In this document: positions 22,086 to 32,881 of the stretch, one piece after another | Layout of the letters: each line of letters begins with the position of its first letter | Position numbering within the stretch: position 1 is the first letter of the stretch | Source: Ascarosepion bandense | Lineage: Eukaryota > Mollusca > Cephalopoda > Sepiida > Sepiidae | Length of the DNA: 64,000 nt | Assembly: GCA_037127315.1 (NCBI GenBank) | Contig: JBBBDQ010000330.1 | Location: forward strand, 6,485,001 to 6,549,000 | Direction of reading: 5' to 3' | Notes under the pieces: generated by a model | What the model saw: only the letters and a program-made list of their open reading frames with translations | What the model was told of the DNA's origin: nothing | Databases searched by the model: none | Made by a program: the position numbers and the translations under genes

Positions 22086-22309
22086 TGTTCTGTGTATATC
22101 CGTTTAGAATTGAATATTGTGCTGAATAATAATGCAACACACTTTCTCTGCGTATCATATTCACCTCAGCAATACAAGTAGTGATCATATTTTTTTGGTA
22201 CACATAAAGAAAGTACAAAACATTATTTTACAGCAAATCTTAATTTCACCACTAAAAAATCTTTATAAGCCTCATAGGACTAGTATTATTGGGTGTAAAT
22301 AGACTTCAA

Positions 22310-22492
22310 TTGGAGTAGATAGACTATCGCCCGGTTCACACTCCAGCCACGTCTATTGAACAGGTGTAGAGGCTCATCCCTTGTTCCCTGTTTAGGATGT
22401 GGTTTCCGGCTTTCTCTTTTCCAATCTTTTCACTCTTACGTAGCCCCCTGCACATCAGTGGCATTACCGCCTTGCTTGGGGTGATATGATAA
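22310..22492 (+). mobile_element. SINE sharing the LINE 3' tail
   Basis: Head with a B-box-like CGGTTCACACTCC (22334-22346), then GAGGCTCATCCCTTGTTCCC and GGATGTGGTTTCCGGC. The last 55 bp (GTAGCCCCCTGCACATCAGT ... CTTGGGGTGATATGAT, poly(A)) match the 3' end of the LINE at 56331-56384. Minus-strand copies occur at 39235 and 46575. Confidence 0.7.
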
Positions 22493-22497
22493 AAAAA

Positions 22498-22880
22498 AAA
22501 AAAATTTTTTTAATCATTTCACCCCAAGCAAGGCATTCAACTGCCACTATAGTGCAGGGGGTTACATAGAGCGATTGGATATAGGAAATATCAGAAGGAG
22601 GGTGATAGACGAGTAAGAAGGTACATAGGAAGAGTGTTTGAGAGAATGGGTGCGAGTTAGTGTGTTAGGAGGTGTCTATTGACCTTACATTTAAACTCCT
22701 GGAGGTTGTCGGGGAAGCAAGTATATGGAAGGGAATTCCACAGGCGGGAAATGCGAGAAAAGAAGCTGTTGGAATACAAATTGCGGTTACATTTCATCAG
22801 TTTCACTGTAAAAGGGTGGGACCTAGTTGCTAATCTAGTATCTCATGCAAATTCGTACCTAGGGGACATGTTTCTGTATG
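22498..22880 (-). mobile_element. LINE 3' end, tail-to-tail with the preceding SINE
   Basis: Starts TTTTTAATCATTTCACCCC, the complement of the LINE terminus, directly against the poly(A) of the SINE. C-terminal coding block to about 22865, then cut. Confidence 0.75.
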
Positions 22881-23335
22881 TACACAAAATTTTTTAAAAT
22901 TTTATATAAAACAACTTTCAGGGTATATGTTATTTACATAAAACTACCTTCTGACTATATGTATAGGCTGTGTTATGAAATGTAAAGAGGTATTGTGTTC
23001 ATTCCCAAGTGGCCCCATTTTATAGATACGTTTTATATAATACAAATTAAATAGCCTGTATTCCAAAATCCCCCAACATTTGAAAACCACAGCATTTTCA
23101 GTCCCAAGAAATTTAGACAAAGGATTGTCAACCAGTATAAGTATATTATTTGCACAAATTTTGATGCTAAGTGATACTCAACATATACATGGTTTGTACT
23201 TTATTTTTTCCATTGATAAATACTCTCCTGGGTAGATGAGAAGTTCTACACGATGCAGTTTCTTTTAATCTCTTGTCAACAGAAGCTGCCAGTGACTTTT
23301 ATAATATTACTTTTAGTACATTCTCTATTTTTCTA
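22881..23335. other. No gene seen
   Basis: AT-rich, nothing recognised. Confidence 0.4.
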
Positions 23336-23339
23336 ACTG

Positions 23340-23565
23340 TACCCTGTCAGTCAGTTGAGTGCCATATGTGATACATGCTTAGGCAATCATGTCTCGAAAG
23401 AAACATGACTGACAGAGCAGAAGATTATCTTGCAGTAAATTGGCATTGCTTTCTGCAGTAGATTGGTTGCCAGCCAAGGCTATAGAACTCAATCTATCCT
23501 ATTATTTAACTCATAACTGGAGGGAAGAGATGGATTAATAGCTTACCTAACAAACAAAAAATGTA
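23340..23565 (-). mobile_element. tRNA-derived SINE, 3' part
   Basis: Minus-strand tail (GTCAGTTGAGTGCCATATGT) and body (TTGGTTGCCAGCCAAGGCTA, CATAACTGGAGGGAAGAGAT). The tRNA head is absent. Confidence 0.7.
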
Positions 23566-24164
23566 AGATAAGCTGTTTATCACTCCTCACTCATTAGAAA
23601 ATTAAAATATTGTACACACCAAAGAGGTAACAAAATACATGTATATAAATAATATATTGAGATGGATATATACCTATAGACAGATCACACAGAGTACTAA
23701 CAATCAGTTCTTTTGTTTACATAAGAATGTGTGTCTTGATTTAATATAAATTGTTTTGATAACTTACAGGGTAGTTAAAATGTGATCCACTCAAAATTGA
23801 AAACGTCTCTTCATGGAAAGCCAATGCACATTGCAATTCTTAATAAATGCTGGTACGTGCTAGGCAATTCTCTTCTCTTGGAGCTGAGTGGTCCTACCTA
23901 TTTAGTTAGATTAGCACTGTCACTTAAGTGTGTAAATTACAGAATTTGTAAATAAAAAAAACATTAGTCAATCTTATCTTTATAAACTGATTTCAACATT
24001 GGTCGAGATTACCATATTGATTCATTTGCTTTTTTTTTTTTAATTTTTTACAGATAATCAACCCTTTGTGGGTTATTTAAAGTCAGAATATATTTTTGCT
24101 TCGTAAGAATATTTTTTTGTCTTCAAATTTTGAAAAATAACAATGATTTTTTTTAACCTTTTAA

Positions 24165-24310
24165 CTCATATTTGGGAGAATGACATGGAGTCATATCCTT
24201 TTCAAAGGTAACTGTGTGTAAGTGAATGCAACAAACCAGACTGGAATTTAAATGCTGCTCTCTAATGTCTTATTCTAAACCACTATCTATTATACTACCC
24301 ACATATCTGT
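24165..24310 (-). mobile_element. tRNA-derived SINE, 5' part
   Basis: Minus strand: head complement (AAACCACTATCTATTATAC), B-box complement near 24245, and the start of the body (AACTCATATTTGGGAGAATG). It may be the missing half of an interrupted SINE, but the gap to 23565 is unexplained. Confidence 0.55.
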
Positions 24311-24623
24311 CAAGAAGAGAACATGATATGTGAATTAGCTGAAAAACAACATTGCTTGACACTGGTAGAGATTCATTTAGCAACTCTCACACCAACTTCT
24401 TTAATCCATGGCAATCCATGTTATATAGAACATTTTTGGGGACCAAAACCTTTTCATTTATGGAATTGTGCAACCTTATCAGTAATACTAGATTGAACCA
24501 TATCCAGTGGTTAGCAGTTGTCACAAAATATTTTAATAAATTATGATTTCTGTTCTAATTTAATGTCTATATTTTTTGTCATACCCTTGAAAAAGTATTT
24601 TTTCTTCTTTGTAGTCTGGCCTA

Positions 24624-25332
24624 TCTAAACTTATTTATAAATGGAACTTGATCTGTGTGTGAATGTCCATTACCTATAGACTGAAACAGCTGAACCGATT
24701 TTCTTAAAAATTTACACAGTTGTACTCTAAGTGTCTGCAAGTGTTCTTAGCTAGGTTTTGTGTTGAGATACCCCCAATAAATATCAAAAATCAAAAAAAT
24801 CGGGTTATGGAAAGAGTGGTTTGATTCTAATCAAATTTTATACACTCATAGACAAAAACATAAGAAACAATATTCAGAAGTTTCAAGGTTGCAGTTCTTA
24901 CAATAGTGCAGAAAATCAATATAATATATATATATATCTATATAAAAGGCAAGATGTTTGTGTGTATCTGTTTATCTGCCTGTATGTCTGTATTTTTTTT
25001 CAGCCCTTTTATTTTAGTTTTTGCTTCAGGTTTGGCTCTAAGTAGGTATAATTGTAGTTCTTAGTCTCAGCCATGATACCATTTACTCAGAGGACTTATT
25101 TAGTCTTAAAAATTCAGTTTATGATGAAAGAACTTATTTGATATCGATACCAGGAAATCAAAATTTGATCTACATCCATTCATTTTTCTTTCAGTCTATG
25201 GTTTTGTTTTAACTGGAAACAACTATTGCGTTTTAGTCTTTCGTGCCAACGTCCAAAGATTCTGAGCTCCAGGACCATGGATTAGTTTTAAAGCTTTCAT
25301 TACACCTGAGCAATGCCAGGCTATACTGCTAG
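24624..25332 (+). mobile_element. Non-autonomous Helitron, copy 4
   Basis: Exact TCTAAAC start after A24623 and CTAG end before T25333; 709 bp. Cleanest copy for defining the termini. Confidence 0.8.
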
Positions 25333-26420
25333 TTGGCTTCTATATGTCTGTTAGTTTGAATGGTAATGTTACAAAGAATAACCATCTCATGATTTTCTAT
25401 GACAGTTTCAGGATGAAGTTCATACCATTTTTCCACTGTAATACTGACATATCATCCAGGAAATGAAATGCTCAACTTCATATCAATCTTTGTATTCTTC
25501 ATCATCATCTTTCCTTCTTGATTCATGATAAATTGTATAAAACTTCAATACTTGTTTCTCTGTTGGTTTGGTTCTGATGATTAATTCTTTTACATTGAAC
25601 ACACTCAAACCTGCCCTGTAAATATTGGCTTCAAAGTCTCACTGCTTGCATAACTTCCTGCATTATTTGTGATGATGTCATCATATATTATGGCAGAGTA
25701 TACATGGGGCAGGTTAAATATTGAGAGTTAATATTTATGGGCTTGGTTTGGGTCGGTTAAATGCTGAAGAGTTAATGTGAATAAATTTTCTCAACTGATA
25801 AGAATTTTCATAGCTTGTGTTTAATAATATTTTTTTTTCTTTAACTTAGCAATCTTATAAAACAGTTCCTGTCACTACATAATGATATTTCTTTAGAGAT
25901 TATTATTTTGGTTTCTAACCACCCATTCCAACACAGAGAGTCATTGTCTTGTTTGGCGGGGAAGAAGAAAAAAGGGGAATAAGCCAAAGCTAACTTTTTA
26001 ATAAATTAACAAAGAAAACGAGAAGTGAATAAAACAAAACTGGAGGATATAAATGGAAGTCACAGAACAGATAAGGCCCTATGCCACCACTGAAATCAAT
26101 TCATTTTTTGAGATTTATGTAATGAAATATTTCATTGGATAAAAAGTCCTTTCTTGTAATGAAAAAGAAAATCTAATAAGACTACAAAAGGCATTTTTTT
26201 TTTTTTTTGCTTAGGAAGATAAGAAGTTCTGGGAGAATGAATTATAAAGCAGGATGAAAGACATCAGAAGATAGTGGAACAAGACTGTAAATAAAGTTGA
26301 TATTGAAAAAAAAAAAGAAAACTTACATTGACTTAATAAAATGAAAGCACTTTTTGGCCAAACGAGATTATTACATGCTATTTCCACATAGAGTGAGAGA
26401 TAATAAAAAAAAAAAAGGAC
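25333..26420. other. No gene seen
   Basis: AT-rich, nothing recognised apart from short A-runs. Confidence 0.4.
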
Positions 26421-26433
26421 AAAGACCATGTGT

Positions 26434-27065
26434 GATTGAGAGAGAGAGAGGGTGAGGGAGTTAAATAAAGTGTGTGAGCTAAATAGAGTCAGAGTGAGAC
26501 AAAGAGAGAAAGCTAGTGTGAGAGACAGAAAAAGAGTGAGGGAATTAAATAAAGTGTGAAAGTGAATCAGATTGAGACAAAGAGAGAAGGAGTGAGAGAG
26601 ACAAAGAGAGAAGGAGTGTGAGAGACAAAGAGAGAAGGAGTGTGAGAGACAGAAAGAGAGAAGGAGTGTGAGAGACAAAGAGAGAAGGAGTGTGAGAGAC
26701 AAAGAGAGAAGGAGTGTGAGAGACAAAGAGAGAAGGAGTGTGAGAGACAAAGAGAGAAGGCGTGTGAGAGACAAAGAGAGAAGGCGTGTGAGAGACAAAG
26801 AGAGAAGGAGTGTGAGAGACAAAGAGAGAAGGAGTGTAAGAGACAAAGGGAATGAGTGTAAGAGACAAAGGGAATGAGTGTAAGAGACAGTGTGAGAAAG
26901 CTTAATGAAGTGTCAGAGTGAGACAGAGTGTGTGAGAGACAAAGAGAAAGAGTTAAGGATATAGAGAGAGTGGAAGAGAATGAGTGAGAGACAAAAAGAG
27001 AGAGAATGAAGGACAAAGATAAGGAGTAAGAGAAAGAAAAAGTGAGAATGTGGAACAAAGAGAGG
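26434..27065. repeat. Minisatellite, 24-bp unit GTGTGAGAGACAAAGAGAGA-type
   Basis: The core 26590-26850 has about ten near-perfect 24-bp units ending AGGA; flanks are degenerate GA-rich versions. The period is a multiple of three, so frames on both strands stay open (for example minus 26211-26846); these are artefacts of the repeat. Confidence 0.9.
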
Positions 27066-27310
27066 GTAAAAAAGAGTGAATGGTCAAGTAAGTTTGTAGG
27101 TAAGTGAAAGACAATAATATACTAAGGAATAAAACTGAGGTTATATTTCTGGTGAAAATCTATTTTCTTTATAAGAACATATGGAGTTGTCAAAACAGTA
27201 CAGAAAAAAAGGAGTTAAAAATCCTATTAATTTAGCACTAAATACTTTTGTAAAACACATGAATCAAATTCACCCAACAGATTACATTTGGGATTATTAC
27301 TCCCTGTGCA

Positions 27311-27431
27311 TTGTGGTGCAGTGGATTTGTGGTGCAGTGGATATCAGCTCAGAACAACAAATCCGGGAGCCGAGTTCAAATTCCAGTTTAAGTCCTTGCA
27401 TCCACTTACAAATACTGTCTCTTCCCTCCTG
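27311..27431 (+). mobile_element. tRNA-derived SINE, left part (interrupted)
   Basis: Head GTGGTGCAGTGGATATCAGC, B-box-like GAGTTCAAATTCC, body to CTTCCCTCC. A LINE fragment is inserted here, and the SINE resumes at 28034. Confidence 0.75.
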
Positions 27432-28033
27432 TGATTTTTTTATTTTTATTTATTTATAACCATGCCACCCCAAGCAAGGCATTTTACTACCACTGTTGAG
27501 CAGGGGTTTACATAGGCGGTAAGTTACGAGAAAGTGTGACAGGTTACAGGGTGTGTCAGGAAGAGGGTAGGAGAAGGATGAGAATACTGATGAGAGAGAG
27601 AGGATGCAAGTTAGTGAGATAGGAGATGACTACTGACTTTACATTTGAATTCTTGAAGATTGTAGCCATCGGGAAAGCAAGTAAACGGAAGTGAATTCCA
27701 CAGTTGGGAAGTACAAGGGAAGAATCTGCTGGAGTAGAATTTGCGTTTACAATTTATTGGTTTCACAATAAAAGGGTGGGACCTAGTTGCTGATTTTGTG
27801 GCTCGAGCAAATTCATGTATGGTGGGTACCAGTGAGCTAAGTTTATCTGAGCAGAAGCCATGGAAGTATTTGTAGAAGAGACACAGGAAAGCCACATTGC
27901 ACCGGTGAGAAAGTGACTGTATCTGAGCTGCCAAGTCAGGGGTCGATCACATTACAGATTCTCCACTGGATTTTGTCAAGGACCCTTAGGTGGATAGCAG
28001 GAGCACCTGACCAGATATGGCAGCAGTATTCAA
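27432..28033 (-). mobile_element. LINE 3' end nested in the SINE
   Basis: Minus strand, starting at the LINE terminus (ACCATGCCACCCCAAGCAAG) with a T-rich tail complement. The frame 27611-27934 reads FARATKSATRSHPFIVKPIN and LWNSLPFTCFPDGYNLQEFK. Truncated at CAGCAGTATTCAA, where several other copies in the window also end or turn. Confidence 0.8.
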
Positions 28034-28205
28034 TTATAGGTTAAATAATAGGACAGATTGGGTTGAATGGTTACCTTGGCTGGCAACCAGTCTACCGCAG
28101 AAAACTATGGCAGCCTACTGCAGAATAATCTTCTGCTCAATCAGTCATGTCTCTTTCGAGACATGATTGCCCAAAGCATGTATCACGTTTGGCACTTAAC
28201 TGACT
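28034..28205 (+). mobile_element. tRNA-derived SINE, right part
   Basis: Resumes exactly where 27431 stopped in the consensus: TATAGGTTAAATAATAGGAC, then CTTGGCTGGCAACCAGTCTA and the tail hairpin CATGTCTCTTTCGAGACATG. Confidence 0.75.
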
Positions 28206-28290
28206 CCCTGTTATTGGTACCATATAATCCCGTATATTATTCTGAATGAAAACAAGCATTACCAAGTAACCACTATTGCCCCTGTAAATA

Positions 28291-28833
28291 TAAGTTCTGA
28301 TCAAAAATTATTAGGATTGTTGATATGGTAATGGTGCTGAAGCCACTTAACACAGATTGACGTTGTAATTCTGTGAGCTATGAACACTAATAACATTCTT
28401 GCTTACTTTCTTTGTTTACAGCAGTACTAGGAAGGAAAGTGTGTAGCATGTGGTCATCTAATCACAAAACAAAGATTCCATCAATGACCTTGACTTGTGC
28501 AGCAGTTTTTGACCAAGGACAACATTTGTGAGGATCTACAACCACCATATTCCCCAGATCTCACTCCTTGCAACTTCATCTTTCCAAAAATTAAATCCCA
28601 TTTGAAATGAAAAAGATTTCAAGATGTCAAGGTAATCCAAGAAAATGCAATGAGGCAGGTGATCACTACACCAAAAAAGAAGTTCTAGGAATTCTTCAAT
28701 CAATGGAAACAATGCTAGATAAAGTGTGTGCCTTCGAAAGTGAACTACTTTCAAGGCGATTAAATGTCGAATTGATTTGTGTTGTAGTTTTCTTTTTATT
28801 GTGCAAATGTAGATAGTTTTTGATCAGACCTCA
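28291..28833 (+). mobile_element. mariner-like element with decayed transposase
   Basis: Terminal inverted repeats of about 20 bp (TAAGTTCTGATCAAAAATTA and, on the complement at the right, TGAGGTCTGATCAAAAACTA) with TA on both outer sides. The interior encodes broken pieces of a mariner transposase C-terminus: the YSPDLTPCNFIFPK region at about 28550 and NQWKQCWIKC-like at about 28700. The first catalytic half is missing, so it is a deletion derivative. Confidence 0.75.
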
Positions 28834-28849
28834 TATATGTTTATCATTA

Positions 28850-29245
28850 ATTCTTATACATATACACAATATATTATAACTTTCTCACTCATTTCCGCGG
28901 TTTATAGGAATGCTTAGAAGGATAGTATGTAAAGTGTGGTCATCTTATCACACCACAGAAGTTTCATCAGTGAGCACGGCTTGTACAGCAGATTTTGGCA
29001 AAAAATAACATTCTCCAGGTTCAACAATTACCATATTCCCTAGATTGCAACTGTTTTGACTTTTCCTCTTTCCAAAAATCAAATCCTACTAGAAAGTAAC
29101 AATATTTTAAGATATTGAGGACATCCAAGAGAATGTGAAGAGGTAGCTGCTCACTATCCCATAAAAGGAATTCTAGGAATGCTTCTTTCAATGAAAATGA
29201 TGCTGGATAAAGGGGACTACTTCAAAGGAAATTAAATGCTGAATT
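28850..29245 (+). mobile_element. Second mariner-like remnant, same orientation
   Basis: Runs parallel to 28400-28770 (GTGTGGTCATCTTATCACAC, ACCATATTCCCTAGATTGC, CTAGGAATGCTTCTTTCAAT) but more decayed. No clear terminal repeats seen. Confidence 0.6.
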
Positions 29246-29264
29246 GATATGTCTGTCTGTATAT

Positions 29265-29460
29265 TTCTGAGATGAGATATTGTAACTAGCTTCACTATTT
29301 ACACTGTTTGGATTGTTATCCTCTTCTTTATTGCCATATTAACAACATTTCCGCTGTTGTATACTTCTTGCTGTTGCCAGGTATTGAACACACAACTTTT
29401 TTGGTTAAATCACTTTTATATACATCAACTAACACTTATCCACTGGGCCAGCAGAGAGAA
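29265..29460 (-). mobile_element. tRNA-derived SINE (hammerhead-like-motif family)
   Basis: The minus strand has a tRNA-like head (CTGGCCCAGTGGATAAGTGT, then TGTTCAATACCTGGC), followed by CGGAAATGTTGTTAATATGG and AAGAAGAGGATAACAATCC. Confidence 0.6.
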
Positions 29461-29574
29461 CAAAAACTTGAAGAGCTGAATTATCAAAGTGAATTAATTT
29501 AAAACAGATATATTTAAAAGCATGGCATGTAGAATTAGAACAATCTACCTCCAATGCACTAAATATAGGGTCTG

Positions 29575-29715
29575 GTTTGATAATTTCAAATAGTATCTGA
29601 AGAAGCCAAAACATACAATGACTGAAACATTGTGAATAAGGCAAAAAAAGAAGAAAAAAGAAAAAAAGAAAAAAGAGGACAACAGTCTAAATAATGTAAA
29701 TAGTGTGGATTGATG
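29575..29715 (+). mobile_element. Fragment of the same SINE family, opposite orientation
   Basis: CTGAAGAAGCCAAAACATAC then GACTGAAACATTGTGAATAA and AACAGTCTAAATAATGTAAA. An A/G-rich insert sits at 29645-29680. Confidence 0.6.
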
Positions 29716-29774
29716 TATATTATAGTTTTCTTTTTATAGCATCAGTCTTGTTACTTTTTGATACTCTTACTTGT

Positions 29775-30313
29775 TTGCCATAGAGTAAGGGTTGACAGCC
29801 TTTTGCTAAGTATGTACCAACTTGGGGTTTTAAAATCATTCAGTGTGCCAACAGCATACGTCTTTTTATAAAAGTCAGTCAATATATTTTATATAGTAAT
29901 ATACATATACAATAATATGTAAACCACACAAATAGAAATAAACTTTTTGAATTTTTTTGTTTTTATTATTAATGAGAGTCTTGTCCTTGTATGGTCTTAG
30001 CCAGTTGCTCAATATCGGCAACAAAATTTGTTACCTCGAGTTTTACACAATTTTGTAAATGTTCAGGTGTTAAGCAGCTTTATTGTGGACTTAACACTGC
30101 TTTCAGGTGAGAAAAAATTTTCTCACATGAATAAGTTAAGCCAAAAGAAGAGCAAAAGCAATTTTCTTCGAACACATGAAAAATAAGTTGAGAATAGCAT
30201 CAGACTTGTCTAAATTTTTGTCTTCCAGAGACTTCTCTAGTTAAAAAAAATTGAGCAAGTGGAAATTGCTTGGCATGCCACATGTGGCATGCAGGTCATA
30301 GGTTGCTAATCCC
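29775..30313 (-). mobile_element. hAT element remnant with transposase C-terminus
   Basis: Terminal repeats are imperfect (GTAAGGGTTGACAGCC left; complement GGGATTAGCAACC right), with TGCCATA on both outer sides as target duplication. Minus strand 29983-30170 encodes a hAT dimerisation-type end: FGLTYSCEKIFSHLKAVL, a stop, then LTPEHLQNCVKLEVTNFVAD and a natural stop. One in-frame stop makes it a pseudogene. Confidence 0.75.
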
Positions 30314-30627
30314 TGCCATAAAGAACCTAGAATTATATATTATTCATGATGATCAGTTAGATTATGGCAGAGATAGCAATTTAATTTTCTCAAATACAAG
30401 CACTATTTCAAAAAATATAATTTAAAACAAAGTGTAAAGAAATCATTTTGGCTGGTAGAACAATAAACTAAAATATATTGAGATTCTTGTTGTAGAGAAA
30501 GTCATTGAAAGAACTTGTAGTTACTTAGTCTTCAATCTTCACTGGATGACCGAGTGGTGTAAGCCTGTGCCAGACAATGGCATACTTAGTAAAGATCAGT
30601 GGATGTGTCTGTAATAAATCATATATA

Positions 30628-30926
30628 TCTAAACTTATTTATAAATGGAACTTTGTCTCTGTGTGTGTCTGTGTATATCCATTACCTATAGACTCCGAAA
30701 CCGCTGAACTGATTTTCTTGAAAACTTACACAGTTGTACTATAAGTGTCTGCGAGTGTTCTTAGCTAGGTTTTGTGTTGAGGTACCCCCGATAAATATCG
30801 ATAATAAAAAAAATTGGGTTATAGAAGGAGTGGTTCAATTTTAATCAAATTTGATACACTCATAGAAAGAAACGATATTTAGAAGTTTCAAGGTTGCAGT
30901 TCTTACAATAGTGCAGAAAATCGATA

Positions 30927-30957
<31 letters not shown>

Positions 30958-31150
30958 TAAATCGATACCAGGAAATCAAAATTTAACTTACAACCATTCA
31001 TTTTTCTTTCAGTCTACGGTTTCACTTTAACTGGAAACAACTATTGCTTTTTAGTCTATTGTGCCAACGTCCAAAGAGTCTGAGTTCCAGGACCATGGAT
31101 TAGTTTTAAAGCTTTCATTACACCCGAGCAATGCCGGGCTATACCGCTAG
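30628..31150 (+). mobile_element. Non-autonomous Helitron, copy 5 (internally deleted)
   Basis: TCTAAACTT start and CTAG end before T31151. The hairpin CCCGAGCAATGCCGGG is perfect. About 190 bp right of the central (TA)n (30928-30957) is lost. Confidence 0.8.
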
Positions 31151-31509
31151 TAGTTTATAACTGGATTTGATGGCATATAAGATATCCTCTTTTCAGCAAA
31201 GAACATCAGGGAATAAATTTTATGCATTTACAGGTTAACATCTGAGTTTTTATTTACACACAAATTCTTTTGGGAAAGGCACAAGTTCATTTCTTCCCTA
31301 TCTTGCGATAGATTATAGAGCAGTATTGACCAGGATCCCTAGCTTTGGATAGTGGCCAATTTAGAAGAAAGACTACTTTGAATACTAAAACATAGAGAAG
31401 GCAACAGGACACTATCTTTCCTAAGAAACCATAGCAATTTCCACATAATAAATAAATGGAATCTGTTGAGAGCTATGATCATCTATATTCCAAAAGAGTA
31501 TGTGCAAAT

Positions 31510-32025
31510 CAGTGCTTCTCAACCAGGGTCTATGTAACATTACTGGTGGGGGGTCACACAAAACAATAGCAAATTGAGAGTCCAAAGTAATATTTTAGTG
31601 GTCCATAGAGCAATCTCACTTTGGAATGGGTATTTCAACTGAGAATTAAAATTTCTACAATAATCTATGCCATATTTAAACTAGAAAAAACTCTAAAACT
31701 AGCAGAAAACGAGATCAAGCAATGTACACTAGTGTCTCATTTATTCTACCAGATCTTTTGATTGCAAAAAATTTTAAATACTTTATTTTACTAGTCTACA
31801 TAAATGTTCCATAGAATTTAGTAGTTAAATAAAAGTTTATTTTCATGAGTTTTACTTCAGAATAAAGCATATACATTTACTATTTCTATAATACAATTCC
31901 TTAACTTGCTTATTAGTAAAAAAAATAAAATATGCTCTTTTTTTTCATCACATGATTATGGGAGTCTCTCAAAAAACACATTATAAGAAAGTGGTCCATT
32001 GGTGAAAATAAGTTGAGAACCACTG
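31510..32025. mobile_element. hAT-type MITE with 8-bp target duplication
   Basis: Terminal repeats CAGTGCTTCTCAACC (left) and GTTGAGAACCACTG (right), the classic hAT/Charlie-like form. GTGCAAAT at 31502-31509 and 32026-32033 is a perfect 8-bp duplication. No coding capacity; 516 bp. Confidence 0.85.
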
Positions 32026-32087
32026 GTGCAAATTGATAGAAGAAAGAAGACTGGGAGGGATAGTAAGGTCGCAAACACTACTTCTAG

Positions 32088-32300
32088 TTAAAAAGGATAG
32101 GATGCTCTAGTTGCCGTAATAACACACATCTTGAAAAGATAAGATGTAGTTGCCATAATAACTTACGTCTTGAAAGGATATTGTAGTTGCTATAATCACT
32201 CATATCTTGAAAGGATAGGGAATTGCAGTTGGCATAATAACCCACGTCTTGAAAGGATAAGAAGTTGTAGTTGCCATAATGACCCACATCTTAACATCCA
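32088..32300. repeat. Minisatellite, about 40-bp unit, five copies
   Basis: Units share GTTGCCATAATAAC and CATCTTGAAAGGATA with length variation 38-42 bp. The minus frame 32084-32287 repeats SFQDV-type peptides as a consequence. Confidence 0.8.
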
Positions 32301-32335
32301 TTAGGGCACGTTGATTTTGAAAGCGTGGTATTGCA

Positions 32336-32881
32336 CTCAATTTAGAAGTTGGGGTTTAACATTATAAATAAAATCCAAAATATTATTTTCCAAATCTTTA
32401 CTGTTTTTTGAGGGAAAGAAGTTTAAAGATTAAATTTAAGTCTAAAACTGGTGCATTGAAATTTGTCAAGTTAATTTGCATTTATTGTTGAAATAATAAA
32501 ATTATGAACTCTGTACGCAAAAACCTGCAGAAATTAGGCATTTCTGTATGTTTTTCAGGCAATCTCTAAAACTTTTTGCTCAAAAATTGATAAAAGCTAT
32601 GAATCTAATTATTAGTGTCAGTACTTACCACATCAAAAACCAGCTTTTTGCATCAAGTGCAATATTGATTTTATCAAAAAAGTGAAAATCAACTTGCCTT
32701 ACTGACATATTAATGCTAATTTTAATCTTTTGAGTAATAAAAACATTTGTGATATTGCAATTTAGAAGTTGGAGTTTAACATTATAAAGATCCAAAATAT
32801 TATTTTCCAAATCTTTACCGTTTTTGAGGGAAAGAAGTTTAAAGATTAAATTTAAGTCTAAAACTGGTGCATTGAAATTTA
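32336..32881. repeat. Duplicated block A (32336-32465) and A' (32757-32881)
   Basis: About 128 bp (TTTAGAAGTTGGGGTTTAAC ... CTGGTGCATTGAAATTT) occurs twice with block B between. Identity is high apart from small indels. Confidence 0.85.
32465..32749. repeat. Block B, direct repeat of 34336-34620
   Basis: About 285 bp (GTCAAGTTAATTTGCATTTA to TTTTGAGTAATAAA) recurs at 34336 in the same orientation with a few small indels. Confidence 0.85.

Noticed and set aside
22090..22200. Possible hammerhead-like stretch on minus (GCTGAGGTGAA ... GAGAAAG)
   Set aside because: Core spacing is wrong and no stem II closes it.
26211..27058. Three long overlapping minus-strand open frames rich in Ser and Leu
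   Set aside because: They are products of the 24-bp GA-rich minisatellite, whose period is a multiple of three.
30541..30605. tRNA-Leu/Ser-like start (GATGACCGAGTGGTGTAAGC)
   Set aside because: No B box or T arm follows.
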